Translations under genes and position numbers: made by a program
NCBI RefSeq assembly: GCF_000284035.1
Contig: NC_016887.1
Span: 2,790,001 to 2,854,000, forward strand
Source of the DNA: Nocardia cyriacigeorgica GUH-2
GTDB lineage: Bacteria; Actinomycetota; Actinomycetes; Mycobacteriales; Mycobacteriaceae
Direction of reading: 5' to 3'
DNA length: 64,000 nt
Shown: one piece after another, positions 33,376 through 42,876 of the stretch
Numbering within the stretch: position 1 is the stretch's first letter
Layout: every line of letters begins with the position of its first letter
Notes under the pieces: model-generated
Told to the model about the DNA's origin: nothing
The model's database searches: none
What the model saw: the letters and a program-made list of their open reading frames with translations, nothing else

Positions 33376-34206
33376 TTGACGGTCGAGGTGCCGACTCACC
33401 CCGGTCCCGGTGCGTTGCAGGCCGGTCGGGATCCGGCGCCACGCCCCGAGCCTCCGGTCTCGATGATCGAGCGGATGACGCTCATCCTGGACGCCTTCGA
33501 CGGCGCGACCCCGACGCTGACCCTGCACCAGCTGGTCGAACGCACCGGCCTGCCGCGCTCCACCGTGCACCGCATCCTCGATCAGATGATCCGGCTGCGC
33601 TGGCTCGCCCACGCCCCGGGCGGCTACCGCTTGGGGCTGCGGGTGCTCGAACTGGGCGGATTGGCCGCGGGGCACAACGAGATCCGCGACGCGGTGAGTC
33701 CACTGCTGCACGATCTGTGCCGGCGCAGCGACCTCGACCTCGTCGGGCACCTCGGTGTGCTGGACGGCCGCGAGGTCCTCTACCTGGACAAGGTGAGCGG
33801 CCGCAACACGCCGAGCGTGCCGACGCGCCTGGGCGGCCGGATGCCCGCGCACAGCACCGCCCTCGGCAAGGCCATGCTGGCCGCGCTGGAGCCGAGCGTG
33901 GTCGACGCCTCGTTCCGCGACCGGCTGCCGCAGCTGACCGCGCGCACCATCGGCGACCGCGTCGAACTGCACCGCGAACTCACCCGGATCCGGCACCGTC
34001 AGGGTGTCGCGGTCGACAACGAGGAATCGGTGCCGGGTATCGGTTGTGTCGCGGTCCCGGTGCGCCGGCGCGGTGTGGCGGTGGCGGCGTTGTCGCTGAG
34101 TACCCGGGTAGGCGCCGATCGGTCCGCGACCGACATCAGCAGTCAGGCCCGCATGCTCATGGGCCTGGCGCGGGAAGCGACGGATCTGCTCGCGGCGCGG
34201 TTCTGA
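33376..34206 (+). CDS. IclR-family transcriptional regulator
   Basis: 276 residues from a TTG at 33376 with GGAGG 7 bases upstream; the frame is open further up, but that stretch holds the dyad. The winged helix is at about 28-85 (MIERMTLILDAFDGATPTLTL, recognition helix near LPRSTVHRILDQMI). The effector domain has PAHSTALGKAMLAALEP near 155 and GIGCVAVPVRRRGVAVAALS near 220, the standard IclR C-terminal fold. It lies between a kinase and a cutinase gene and controls an unknown set, perhaps itself via the upstream dyad. Confidence 0.9.
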   Translation: MTVEVPTHPGPGALQAGRDPAPRPEPPVSMIERMTLILDAFDGATPTLTLHQLVERTGLPRSTVHRILDQMIRLRWLAHAPGGYRLGLRVLELGGLAAGHNEIRDAVSPLLHDLCRRSDLDLVGHLGVLDGREVLYLDKVSGRNTPSVPTRLGGRMPAHSTALGKAMLAALEPSVVDASFRDRLPQLTARTIGDRVELHRELTRIRHRQGVAVDNEESVPGIGCVAVPVRRRGVAVAALSLSTRVGADRSATDISSQARMLMGLAREATDLLAARF

Positions 34207-34294
34207 ACCGGCAGTCGGTCGTCTCCGCGAAGTAGTCTGCGTTCCAGAACGTCCGCACCGCACGTCGTCGACCACGGGGCGCGCGATGGAGACA

Positions 34295-34330
34295 GCAGGC
34301 ACCAGACGAGTACCGCCAGCGGGTGCCTGC
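34295..34330 (+). terminator. Hairpin after the IclR gene
   Basis: GCAGGCACC (34295-34303) pairs with GGTGCCTGC (34322-34330), a 9-bp stem with an 18-base loop and no T tract. It lies 88 bases past the IclR stop. Apart from it I see no gene or site in the 359-base gap 34207-34565. Confidence 0.5.
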
Positions 34331-34565
34331 GCCTGTGCCGATAGAGAGCGGGCCGCTGGAATTCAGCACGACCGGCCGCCCCGCGCCGCGGCGGTGCTCG
34401 TCCCGTGAAATGGCAGGACACGGTTGGGCCTTGAGTCGATATCGGTTGGCTCATTCGGCTTGACCCGCTACCGCCCCGTTCGTACCTTCGCGGATACAGC
34501 CGGGCAGGTGTAGCCGACACCGTCGTCCCGGCAGGCACTTTCGGGTGTGAACGGCGGTGATCGTA

Positions 34566-35219
34566 ATGGCCGGTCAATGGGGACGGGCGAATATCCGTTA
34601 TGCATCAGTAGTATTCGCGGCATTAATGCTCGCACTCGGTCTCGGATACGGGAGTTCCGCCGCACGCGCGGATTCCTGTGCCGCGGTCGAAATGGTGGTT
34701 GCCCGCGGCACACATGAGCCGGGGTATCTCGGTGCGGTGGTCGGTGATCCGCTGTACGCGGCGGTGACCGCGGCCGTACCGCTGAGTGTCGGGGCGTACG
34801 CGGTGCGGTATCCCGCGGACCTGCTCGATCCCGCGTCGTTGAGCCGCGGCACCAGCGATCTGGTCGACCACCTCGTCGAGCGATCCGCGCAATGCCCTGG
34901 TCAGCGCTATATCGTCAGCGGTTACTCACAAGGCGCGCTGGTGGTGCACGGCGCGCTGGGCACCGGCGTGATGGCGATGATGCCGGGCCTGCGTCAGCTG
35001 CCGCCGGTGCTGGCCCCGCGCGTCGCCGCGGTGCTGCTGTTCGGCGATCCGCTGCGCCTCAACGCGTGGTCGATCGCGGACATGTACGCCGGCCGGACCC
35101 GAAGCTATTGCGCCCCGGGCGATCCGATCTGTGAACTCGGCGCGACGAACCCGGACGCGCACGTCGGCTACCGCGACACCATCGCCGCGGCAGCCGACTT
35201 CGCCGCCTACATGCTCTGA
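34566..35219 (+). CDS. Secreted cutinase-family esterase
   Basis: 217 residues from an ATG at 34566 (a GTG at 34557 is also possible). A signal peptide with a hydrophobic core (ASVVFAALMLALGLGYG) ends at a SAARA-DS cleavage site near residue 38. The mature part is a cutinase-like alpha/beta hydrolase: AAVEMVVARGTHEPG, nucleophile GYSQGA near 122, catalytic Asp in APGDPIC near 176 and His in NPDAHVGY near 191. The cysteines fit the two usual disulfides. Substrates in relatives include cutin, lipid esters and cell-wall esters. It converges on the acyl-CoA reductase gene (8-bp gap). Confidence 0.9.
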   Translation: MAGQWGRANIRYASVVFAALMLALGLGYGSSAARADSCAAVEMVVARGTHEPGYLGAVVGDPLYAAVTAAVPLSVGAYAVRYPADLLDPASLSRGTSDLVDHLVERSAQCPGQRYIVSGYSQGALVVHGALGTGVMAMMPGLRQLPPVLAPRVAAVLLFGDPLRLNAWSIADMYAGRTRSYCAPGDPICELGATNPDAHVGYRDTIAAAADFAAYML

Positions 35220-35227
35220 GCAGCCGG

Positions 35228-37258
35228 TTACCAGTGCAGGCCGGGCACCACCCGCGCCACTCGTGCCGCCGGACCCGGCAATGCCATGAGCGGCAGCAGG
35301 ACCGGCGACAAGACCGTCAACGGGCTACGCGGCCGTTCGGCGAGCTGATCGGCGGTCGCCGCGCCGGGACCTTCCGGCCGCGGCGCCGCCCCCACAGCCG
35401 CCTTGGACTCGCCGAAGATCCGGTACCCCTGATGCATGATGGTGCGCTTGACCGACGGCATCAGCAGCTCCACCGCCTGCGCGAAGGTGCCGACCGGGGT
35501 GTCGATCCGGTCCGGCCGATCGACGAGCGCGCGCACCACGATGTCGGCCGCCTGCGCCGGATCGGGCACCGGCAGCGAACGGTACAGATCGGTCGGCGCG
35601 ATCATCGGCGTGCGCACCAGCGGCATCCGCACCGAGGTGAAGGTGATGCCCGCGTCGCGATTCTCCACCGCCGCGATCTCACTGAAGTTGTCCAGCGCCG
35701 ACTTGCTGGCGACATAGGCGGCAAAACGCGGCACCTTCGTCTGCACCGCGATCGAGGAGATATTGACGATATGCCCGAAGCGGCGCTCGCGCATCGACGG
35801 CAGCAGCGCCAGGATCAACCGCACGGCGCCGAAGTAGTTGACCGCCATGGTTCGTTCGAAATCGTGCATCCGATCGGTGGAGTTGACCACCGCGCGGCGA
35901 ATCGACCGGCCGGCATTGTTCACCAGGTAATCGACCCCGCCGTGCTCGGCGAGAATCGTGGTGACCAGCGCGTCGACCGCCTCGCCATCGGTGATATCGC
36001 ACGAATAGGCATGAGCGTCACCGCCATCGGCACGCACTGCCTCGGCCGCCGCCTCCAATTCGGTGCGGCCCCGCGCCACCATCAGCACCGTCGCCCCGCG
36101 ACGCGCCACGGCATGCGCGGTGGCCAGCCCGATTCCCGAGGACGCGCCGGTGATGAGCACGACGCGACCGGCGAAGATCTCCTCGCCCGAGGCGGGCCGG
36201 TGCCGGTCCGGGTCCAGGTTGGCCCGCCAGTAGTCCCACAGCCGTCCGGCGTAGCTGTCGAATTCCGGCACCGTCAGTCCGCGCAGCAGCGCGCGGGTGG
36301 AATCGGAGACGAATTCCGCCGAGAACGACACATGCGGCGCCACCTCGGCCGGAATTCCCAGCCGCTCCAACAGGAAATCGCGCACCGCGGGCACACCGGG
36401 CAGATGCGCCAGCCCGCTCAACGCGCGCCGGCTGCCCGGCAGCGGACCCATACCCGAGGGGGCGCCGGCCGCGGCCGCGAGCGCGCCGTAGATCTCGCCG
36501 AACGGCTGCGGGCACGGATTCACCAGGTGGAAGGTGCGCCCGTCCAGGCCCGGCCGGCGCACCAGTTCCACCATGGCCGCGGCGACGTAGTCGACCGGGA
36601 CCACATTGGTCGCGCCGAGATCGGGCAGCGGCAGCGGCAATTCGGCGGGCAGCCCGCCGAGCGCGGCGATGGCGGGGAAGAAGTAGTAGGGGCCGTCGAT
36701 CTTGTCCATTTCGCCGGTGCGCGAATCACCGACCACGATCGCCGGTCGATACACCCGCCACCGCACGCCCTCGGATTCGCGCACCATTTTCTCGGCCGCG
36801 AATTTGGTGCGATGGTACGGCGAGGTGAGCCGTTGCCCGAGGTCGAAATCCTCCTCGAAGAACTGGCCGCGATGATCACCGGCGACGGCGACCGACGACA
36901 CGTGATGCAGCACCGCGCCGAGTTGTTTCGCCAGTGCCAGAACGGAATTCGTGCCACGCACATTCGCCGCGTGCGCGGTGGCCTCGTCGGCGGTCATGTC
37001 GTAGACCGCGCCGAGATGGATGATGTGATCGGCGGCGGGCGCGGGCTCGGTCAGCCCGAGGCCATCTACGGTGAGGTCGCCGACCAGTGGGTACACCCGT
37101 TCGCTGCCGCGCCAGCGGGTGGCCAGCGACTCGAACTTCGTCAGCGATTCGGCGCGCACCAGCACATGCACCCGGGCATCCGGCTCATTGTCCAGAATTC
37201 CTTGCACGACACGGCGACCCAGAAAACCGGTACCGCCTGTCACGATAAAAGAAACCAT
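35228..37258 (-). CDS. Multidomain acyl-CoA reductase-like protein (AcrA1/FcrA type)
   Basis: 676 residues. Residues 1-~350 form an extended-SDR / NAD-binding male-sterility-type domain (VTGGTGFLGRRV at 7-18, and the YHRTKFAAEK catalytic region near 147). Residues ~365-610 are a classical SDR (VVLITGASSGIG near 372-383, NNAGRS near 455 and YVASKSALDN near 520). The architecture matches mycobacterial AcrA1 (Rv3391)-type fatty acyl-CoA reductases, which make fatty aldehydes or alcohols, as for wax esters. The C-terminus ends in a Pro/Ala-rich helix. A triple 18-bp repeat lies 75-116 bases upstream of the ATG. Confidence 0.88.
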   Translation of the reverse strand: MVSFIVTGGTGFLGRRVVQGILDNEPDARVHVLVRAESLTKFESLATRWRGSERVYPLVGDLTVDGLGLTEPAPAADHIIHLGAVYDMTADEATAHAANVRGTNSVLALAKQLGAVLHHVSSVAVAGDHRGQFFEEDFDLGQRLTSPYHRTKFAAEKMVRESEGVRWRVYRPAIVVGDSRTGEMDKIDGPYYFFPAIAALGGLPAELPLPLPDLGATNVVPVDYVAAAMVELVRRPGLDGRTFHLVNPCPQPFGEIYGALAAAAGAPSGMGPLPGSRRALSGLAHLPGVPAVRDFLLERLGIPAEVAPHVSFSAEFVSDSTRALLRGLTVPEFDSYAGRLWDYWRANLDPDRHRPASGEEIFAGRVVLITGASSGIGLATAHAVARRGATVLMVARGRTELEAAAEAVRADGGDAHAYSCDITDGEAVDALVTTILAEHGGVDYLVNNAGRSIRRAVVNSTDRMHDFERTMAVNYFGAVRLILALLPSMRERRFGHIVNISSIAVQTKVPRFAAYVASKSALDNFSEIAAVENRDAGITFTSVRMPLVRTPMIAPTDLYRSLPVPDPAQAADIVVRALVDRPDRIDTPVGTFAQAVELLMPSVKRTIMHQGYRIFGESKAAVGAAPRPEGPGAATADQLAERPRSPLTVLSPVLLPLMALPGPAARVARVVPGLHW

Positions 37259-37332
37259 TGCCTACCCCTGCTGTTCGCTCGAACTCGTTGTCGCACAGAG
37301 CTGTCCGGCATGCAGCGGTGAATGCGGACAAT

Positions 37333-37374
37333 CGAAAGATTTCGACCCTCCGAAAGATTTCGCCGGGCCGAAAG
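37333..37374. repeat. Three CGAAAG repeats with 18-bp period upstream of the acyl-CoA reductase
   Basis: CGAAAGATTTCG occurs at 37333-37344 and 37351-37362, each itself palindromic (CGAAA/TTTCG). A third, partial copy CGAAAG is at 37369-37374. Spacing is exactly 18 bp each time. The array is 75 bases upstream of the reductase ATG; a cooperative operator is likely. Confidence 0.6.
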
Positions 37375-37550
37375 TAGGAACACCTTCGTCCTGACTGATC
37401 GGAACAGTAATCGGGGTTACCCGTCGGTAGCAAGCTGGATCGGCGGGAAGTCGTTGTGGGAATGGTCACGACGGCCCGCGGGGGATTTTGTGTGTTACAA
37501 CAGTTTTCAGATAAGGAATATGCAACCGGGGGTGACAGATAACCGGCCGA

Positions 37551-38252
37551 TCAGGACGGACGACGCGTCGGGAATTCCTCGGCCAGTTCCTCGAACACGG
37601 CGGTATTCATCGCGAAGGCCCGCTGGCCCTCGTCCAGCACCCGGCGCCGTTCCAGATCGTCGAGCGGCATCCGATCCAGCAGCGCCCGGTACTCGCGCTT
37701 GAACGCGGCCGGGTTGCCGACACCGTCGAAGACGTAGAAGCGCACACCGTCACCGCGATGCGGCAGATTCCACAGCTTCTCGGCGGTGCCGCGGATGACC
37801 TGCCCACCGGACAGATCGCCGAGATAGCGGGTGTAGTGGTGGGCCACATAGCCGCCGGGCCACTCGCGGGCGCAGTCATCGATCCGTGCGGCGTAGGCGG
37901 CGGTGGCGGCCAGCGGTTCGAGCCCATCGCGCCACCGCGGTCCGGCCAGGTGGGCGAGATCGCGTTCGAGTTCGGCGGTGCGGGCCAGCTCGGGACGGAT
38001 GAACGGCCCCGCGATCGGGTCCTCGGCCAGGCTGTCCCAGCGGCCCTCCAGCGCACGGTAGATGAACCACAACTGGCCGGTGTAGCGCAGGTAGGACTCG
38101 ACACCGAGTTCGCCGCCGAGCATGTCGGAGATGAACGAGGAGTTCTCCGCCTCTTCGTGCTGACGGGCGGTGGCGCGGCGGATCTGCGCCGAGAAGGGCA
38201 CCGGCTCCGCGGCGGCGTGCTCGGTCTCCGACACATCCGGACCATGCGACAT
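37551..38252 (-). CDS. Biliverdin-producing heme oxygenase
   Basis: 233 residues from an ATG at 38252. The HmuO/HO-1-like fold is clear: RRATARQHEEAENSSFISDM with the axial-ligand histidine near residue 31, and the distal helix with AHHYTRYLGDLSGGQVIRG near 137-155 (the GDLSGG motif of heme oxygenases). It cleaves heme to biliverdin, CO and iron with electrons from a reductase. It is probably used for heme-iron acquisition or heme turnover. No heme transporter is adjacent. Gap to the upstream ThrE gene is 130 bases; I see no iron-box with confidence. Confidence 0.92.
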   Translation of the reverse strand: MSHGPDVSETEHAAAEPVPFSAQIRRATARQHEEAENSSFISDMLGGELGVESYLRYTGQLWFIYRALEGRWDSLAEDPIAGPFIRPELARTAELERDLAHLAGPRWRDGLEPLAATAAYAARIDDCAREWPGGYVAHHYTRYLGDLSGGQVIRGTAEKLWNLPHRGDGVRFYVFDGVGNPAAFKREYRALLDRMPLDDLERRRVLDEGQRAFAMNTAVFEELAEEFPTRRPS

Positions 38253-38382
38253 ATCCGAAACCACCTCACCCTCACTGGAACCGTCGGCGCGACCGCCACG
38301 AGGCCGGGCGCCGTCGCCTGCGCGCACAGCGGCAGACCGATCGCTTCGACGATACCGGCTCACCTGTGATCCCGCGACGGGC

Positions 38383-39945
38383 TCATTTCTGCTTGCGCAG
38401 GTACGGCGGGATCTCCTTGCGCAGGTAGGGCGGCAGTCCGGCGGGCCGGCGCCGGCGCCGCACGATGGGCCTGCGCAGGTTGCCGAAGCGGCGCAGCACC
38501 GGCGGGCGCACCACCGTGCGGTCGAACCATTCACCGAGGGTGACTCCCGCGGCCAGCGCGCAACCCACACCGAGCGCGGCCAGCAACTGATTCGCACCGA
38601 TCAGCAGCTCGTCGTTGAGGGTGCCGTAGAGGCCGCGGTAGACGCTCAGACCCGGCAGCAGCGGGGTGATGCCGGCGACCGCGACGATCAACGGCGGCGT
38701 CAGCGCACGACGGGCCATCAGACCACCGGCGAGGCCGATGATCGTGGCCGCGGCGCCGGAGGAGACCACCGGCCCGAATCCGGCGTGCTGCACCAGCAGG
38801 AAGACCACCGTGCCCACCGCGCCGCTGAGCGCCGCCGCGACCAGCGCCCGGCGCTCGGCATAACAGGCCAGCGCGTAGGCCAGCGCCGCCATCGCGCCGG
38901 CGAGCAGTTTGACCGGCAGATCGGTGAAGACCCGGGCGGGCGTGAGATCCAGCGGCGGTGACGTGGCGCCGAGGATCTGCCCGACCCGCAGCGCAAGCGC
39001 GATCCCGGCGACGATGCCGCCGGTCATCATCACCACCTCGAGCATCCGCGCCGCCGCGGTGATCGGACTGCCGGTGATCGCGTCCTGCACCGAGCCCACC
39101 AGTTGCAGACCACTCAGCAGTACCGTGATGCCGGCCGCGATGATCAGCGTGGGATCGACATCGATGCCGAGCGGCTCGGCCAGGGTCGCCAACACGATGG
39201 CGGGTGTGGCGGCGATCGCACCGCCCACCATGTGCTGGAAGAAGAACGGCAGCCCATACCGGTTGAGCACCCGGTTGACCCGGTCGATGGCCGCGGTGGC
39301 GGCGAAACTGACCACCGCCACCAGCGCGCCGGCACCGAGCAGCACCGCGATCGAGGCGGCCAGCAAAGACCAGCCGAAGGTCGCCATCCACCGCGGATAG
39401 GGATGTGGCGCGGAGGTGATGGCGTCGAGGGCGGCGCGCGCGTCCTCCGGATCGACGACCTGAGTGCGGATGCGCCGGGTCAGCCGGTCGACCGCGGCCA
39501 GCCGGGTGAAGTCCATCCCGCGGTAGTGCACGATGCGCATGCTGCTGGCCGGCGGCAGCGACCGCCCGCGGTCGGCCCAGATGCGGATCGCGTCGAAGGT
39601 GACATCGACATCGCAGCGCGCCAGACCGTAGGTGGCGGCGATGAACCGCACCGTCGTGGTGGTGTCGTTGACCGACGTTCCGGAGGCGAGCACCACCTCA
39701 CCCATGCGCACCGCGAGATCGAGCACCTCGGCGACCTTGGCGTCGTCGGTGAGATCGATCGGCTGCAGCGGCGTCGGGGCGGCGACGATGGTGTCGGCGG
39801 TGGCCTGACGGTCACCGACAAGGCGCCCGAAGGCCTGCGTCACCACGGGCAGTCGCAGGATTCTGCGCCGGCGCGGACCGCGCGCGGCGAAATCCACGAC
39901 CGGTGGTTCGCCGGTGTCTCCTCCCGAGGGCGCGCCGATTGCCAT
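38383..39945 (-). CDS. thrE: ThrE-family threonine/serine exporter
   Basis: 520 residues. The N-terminal ~200 residues are the soluble ThrE domain (GEVVLASGTSVNDTTTTVR near 85). About ten hydrophobic segments follow between ~200 and 470, including AGITPLLPGLSVYRGLYG near 430, a strongly conserved ThrE motif. It exports threonine and serine by proton exchange in Corynebacterium (family knowledge). The C-terminus holds a short direct repeat, PPYLRK twice within 11 residues, at the very end (PPYLRKEIPPYLRKQK). The ATG at 39945 lacks a clear Shine-Dalgarno; a GTG at 39963 is an alternative. It is divergent from an acyl-CoA oxidase-like gene. Confidence 0.92.
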   Translation of the reverse strand: MAIGAPSGGDTGEPPVVDFAARGPRRRRILRLPVVTQAFGRLVGDRQATADTIVAAPTPLQPIDLTDDAKVAEVLDLAVRMGEVVLASGTSVNDTTTTVRFIAATYGLARCDVDVTFDAIRIWADRGRSLPPASSMRIVHYRGMDFTRLAAVDRLTRRIRTQVVDPEDARAALDAITSAPHPYPRWMATFGWSLLAASIAVLLGAGALVAVVSFAATAAIDRVNRVLNRYGLPFFFQHMVGGAIAATPAIVLATLAEPLGIDVDPTLIIAAGITVLLSGLQLVGSVQDAITGSPITAAARMLEVVMMTGGIVAGIALALRVGQILGATSPPLDLTPARVFTDLPVKLLAGAMAALAYALACYAERRALVAAALSGAVGTVVFLLVQHAGFGPVVSSGAAATIIGLAGGLMARRALTPPLIVAVAGITPLLPGLSVYRGLYGTLNDELLIGANQLLAALGVGCALAAGVTLGEWFDRTVVRPPVLRRFGNLRRPIVRRRRRPAGLPPYLRKEIPPYLRKQK

Positions 39946-40112
39946 AGCCGTGAAGGTAGTCACCCGCACCCGGCCCGCGCATCGTGATCCCCGCAACCGC
40001 AGGCAGGTGGCGCCGTCGGGCCGGGCAGCGGGCGACCGGAGACGGGCGTGGTGACCCATCTCGCGCCGCGTTCTTTCGGCCCGCCGCGCGCGGATACGGC
40101 TATGGTCGGGTC

Positions 40113-42044
40113 ATGGCTACCGGCAGCGCATCGACGGCAGATCACCTACGTGAAGCCCTGGACGGACCGTGGGGCGAGGTCAGGCAACAGGCGCGGGAGC
40201 AGTTGGTCGGCGACCGGTTCGCAGGCGATCCCGCACTCGACTATCGCGCGGCGCGGGCCCGGGTGCTCGAGCAGATGCGGGCGCTGGCCGGAATGGGTCT
40301 GGCCGAACGCGGCTTCCGGCGGGAGAACGGGGGTACCGGCGAGCCGGGTGCGGCCGTCGTCGGGCTGGAGATGCTGGCCTACACCGACCTGTCGCTGTGG
40401 GTGAAATCGGGTGTGCAGTGGGGCCTGTTCGGCGGGGCGGTGGAAAACCTCGGCACCGAGCGGCACCGCGATTTCATCAAGCGACTGATCTCGCTGGATC
40501 TGCTCGGCTGCTTCGCGATGACCGAATCCGGGCACGGCAGCGACGTCGCCAACCTCGAGACCACCGCCACCTACGATCCGGCGACCCAGGAATTCGTGGT
40601 GCACACCCCGACCCCGTCGGCGCGCAAGGACTACATCGGCGGTGCGGCCGAACATGCCCGGATGGCAGCGGTTTTCGCGCAACTCATCACCGCCGAGGGC
40701 AATCACGGCGTGCACTGTCTGCTGGTGCCCATCCGGGATGAGCAGGGCAACGACCTGCCCGGCGTCACCACCTCCGACTGCGGTCTCAAGGGTGGGCTGC
40801 CCGGGGTCGACAACGGCCGCATCGTCTTCGATCACGTGCGCGTGCCCCGCGAGAACCTGCTCAACCGCTACGCCGACGTCGCCCCCGACGGCACCTACAG
40901 CTCCGAGATCGAGAACCCGAGCCGCCGCTTCTTCACCACCCTCGGCACCCTGGTCCGCGGCCGGGTCAGCGTGGGCGGTGCCGCGGCCGCGGGCGCCCGG
41001 GTAGCGCTGAGCATCGCCGGCCGGTACGCCCTGAAGCGGCGCCAGTTCGGCGATCCCGACGACGGCGGTGAGATCCTGCTGCTGGACTACCGCAACCATC
41101 AGCGCAGGCTGCTGCCGCTCATCGCGCGCTCCTACGCGCTGGCCTTCGCGCAGAACGACCTGGTCCGCCGCATGCATCTGGTGCAGACCGGCCAGGACCT
41201 CGACCCGGGTGCCCAGCGCGCGCTGGAGAAGCGGGCCGCCGGCCTCAAGGTCGCCCAGACCCGGCACGCCACCCGGGCGATCCAGGAGTGCCGCGAGGCC
41301 TGCGGCGGCGCCGGCTACCTCACCGAGAACCGCCTCGTCACGCTCAAGGCCGACACCGACGTGTTCACCACCTTCGAAGGTGACAACGTCGTGCTGACCC
41401 AGCTGGTCGCCAAGGAACTACTGACCGCCTACTCCGACGAGGTGCGCGATCTGGACGCGCTGGGCTGGGTGCGCTTCGCCGCCACCATGGCCGGCGATGT
41501 GGTGCGCAAGCGGTCGGGGGTGCGTCAGCTGATCCAGACCCTGCGCGATCGCGGCGACGAATCCGTCGACGAGGGCGATCTGTCCAAGCGCGCAGTGCAG
41601 CTGCAATTGTTCGCCGACCGCGAGGACTATCTGGTCCGCACCGCGGCGCACCGGCTGCGCGCCCGGGCCGAGGAGACCAGCCCGTTCGAGGCGTTCAACA
41701 ACGCCCAGGACCACATTCTCGCCGCGGGCTCGGCCCATATCGACCGGCTCGTGCTGGAGGCGTTCATCGAGGGCATCTCCGGAATCGACGACCCCGACGC
41801 CCGTGAGCTGGCGGAAACGGTCTGCGACCTGTTCGTCTACGCGACCCTGGAAGAGAACCTGTCCTGGTTCATCATGCACCGGTTCATGTCGGTGGAGCGG
41901 GGCAAGGCGGTGCGCCGTGGAGTGAACGAACTCGTCGACCGGTTGCGCCCGGACGCGCTGACCCTTATCGAGGCGATGGGCGTCCCGGAATCGATGCTGC
42001 GGGCAGCCATGCTCGACGACGCGAGCGTGTACGAGCGGCAGTAG
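40113..42044 (+). CDS. Acyl-CoA oxidase-like / long acyl-CoA dehydrogenase protein
   Basis: 643 residues, the length of acyl-CoA oxidase-type proteins. ALGCFAMTESGHGSDVANLE-like segment near 130 (CFAMTESGHGSD), KDYIGGAAEHARMAAVFAQ near 172, and a second half with DRRQFG-like RRQFGDP near 310. FEGDNVVLTQLVAKELL near 430 holds the family's catalytic glutamate (FEGDN). It would oxidise acyl-CoA with FAD; whether electrons go to oxygen or ETF cannot be told. The chosen ATG at 40113 fits the start of homology; the frame is open 43 codons further upstream. It is divergent from thrE (gap 167 bp) with no visible operator. Confidence 0.85.
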   Translation: MATGSASTADHLREALDGPWGEVRQQAREQLVGDRFAGDPALDYRAARARVLEQMRALAGMGLAERGFRRENGGTGEPGAAVVGLEMLAYTDLSLWVKSGVQWGLFGGAVENLGTERHRDFIKRLISLDLLGCFAMTESGHGSDVANLETTATYDPATQEFVVHTPTPSARKDYIGGAAEHARMAAVFAQLITAEGNHGVHCLLVPIRDEQGNDLPGVTTSDCGLKGGLPGVDNGRIVFDHVRVPRENLLNRYADVAPDGTYSSEIENPSRRFFTTLGTLVRGRVSVGGAAAAGARVALSIAGRYALKRRQFGDPDDGGEILLLDYRNHQRRLLPLIARSYALAFAQNDLVRRMHLVQTGQDLDPGAQRALEKRAAGLKVAQTRHATRAIQECREACGGAGYLTENRLVTLKADTDVFTTFEGDNVVLTQLVAKELLTAYSDEVRDLDALGWVRFAATMAGDVVRKRSGVRQLIQTLRDRGDESVDEGDLSKRAVQLQLFADREDYLVRTAAHRLRARAEETSPFEAFNNAQDHILAAGSAHIDRLVLEAFIEGISGIDDPDARELAETVCDLFVYATLEENLSWFIMHRFMSVERGKAVRRGVNELVDRLRPDALTLIEAMGVPESMLRAAMLDDASVYERQ

Positions 42045-42173
42045 AGCGCACCCGCGCCGAGCGGAGACGACACACTCGGCGTGGGCAGTTCTACCCGGGT
42101 TCTCGGCGGTGGACTACCGGCGTGCCGAGATGTGGCCAGTGTCGGGGCGCTGTCCGCCCCGAGCATGAAGTCC

Positions 42174-42860
42174 TTACCCGGCCCGCGCCGTCCGGCGCTG
42201 CACCTGGGCGATCGCCGAGCACAGCAGCACCGATATGGCGACGGCCGCACCGGCTCCGCCGATGATGTCGGTGGCGTGGTGATAGTCGAGCGCGATCATG
42301 CCGATCGCCGCCGACACCCACGCCACCACCGCGCATCCCGCGATCACCAGCCGCGCGCGCAGGGATTCGATCAGCACCAGGAACGTCGTCGCGACCGCCA
42401 CCAGATGCACGGTGTGCCCGCTCGGGTAGGCGAGATAGTCGTGCAGCGGACGCCCCCAGAACGGTTTGAGCGCCCAGGTATTGAGTCCGGCCGCCACCTC
42501 CGGCACCGCCACCATCGTCGCCGCCCGCCACCACTGCTGCTGCCAGCCGAACCAGGCGGCGCCGGCCAGCATCAAGGCGATCACCACCCAGGTATTGCTC
42601 GCCAGCGCCAGCACCTCCGCCACCCACGGCCGCGGATCGAGGGCGGCGCTGATCGGCTCGCCGACGCGCTGATCCAGGCCGGTGGGCCCGCCGTCGGGTG
42701 GGAAGCTCAGCGGAATCGTGACGGTGATCGTGCCCGCCAGCGCGGCGGTGCCCAACGCGGCGGCCTGGTCGGGGATCGGCGCGTCGGGTGCGGTATCCGG
42801 TCCACGCGCGGCGGGTTCGCCCGTTCCGGGTGCTGCGATCACCGCAACGACGATAGTCAC
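42174..42860 (-). CDS. PAP2-family membrane phosphatase
   Basis: 228 residues with about five or six membrane segments. The PAP2 motifs are complete: KPFWGRP near residue 130 (K-x6-RP), PSGHT near 144 and a C-terminal YHHATDIIGG near 192 (SR-x5-H-x3-D variant). It removes phosphate from a lipid phosphate or pyrophosphate such as phosphatidic acid or undecaprenyl pyrophosphate. The active site should face outside. The GTG at 42860 (VTIVV) is the first start in frame. The NERD-domain gene upstream on the same strand ends 16 bases away, so they may be one operon. Confidence 0.88.
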   Translation of the reverse strand: MTIVVAVIAAPGTGEPAARGPDTAPDAPIPDQAAALGTAALAGTITVTIPLSFPPDGGPTGLDQRVGEPISAALDPRPWVAEVLALASNTWVVIALMLAGAAWFGWQQQWWRAATMVAVPEVAAGLNTWALKPFWGRPLHDYLAYPSGHTVHLVAVATTFLVLIESLRARLVIAGCAVVAWVSAAIGMIALDYHHATDIIGGAGAAVAISVLLCSAIAQVQRRTARAG

Positions 42861-42876
42861 CCCCGCCGGGCCGCGC

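Noticed and set aside
35234..37321. 695-codon plus-strand frame over the acyl-CoA reductase
   Set aside because: It is antisense to a clear two-domain SDR; the product is His/Arg-rich with no recognisable fold.
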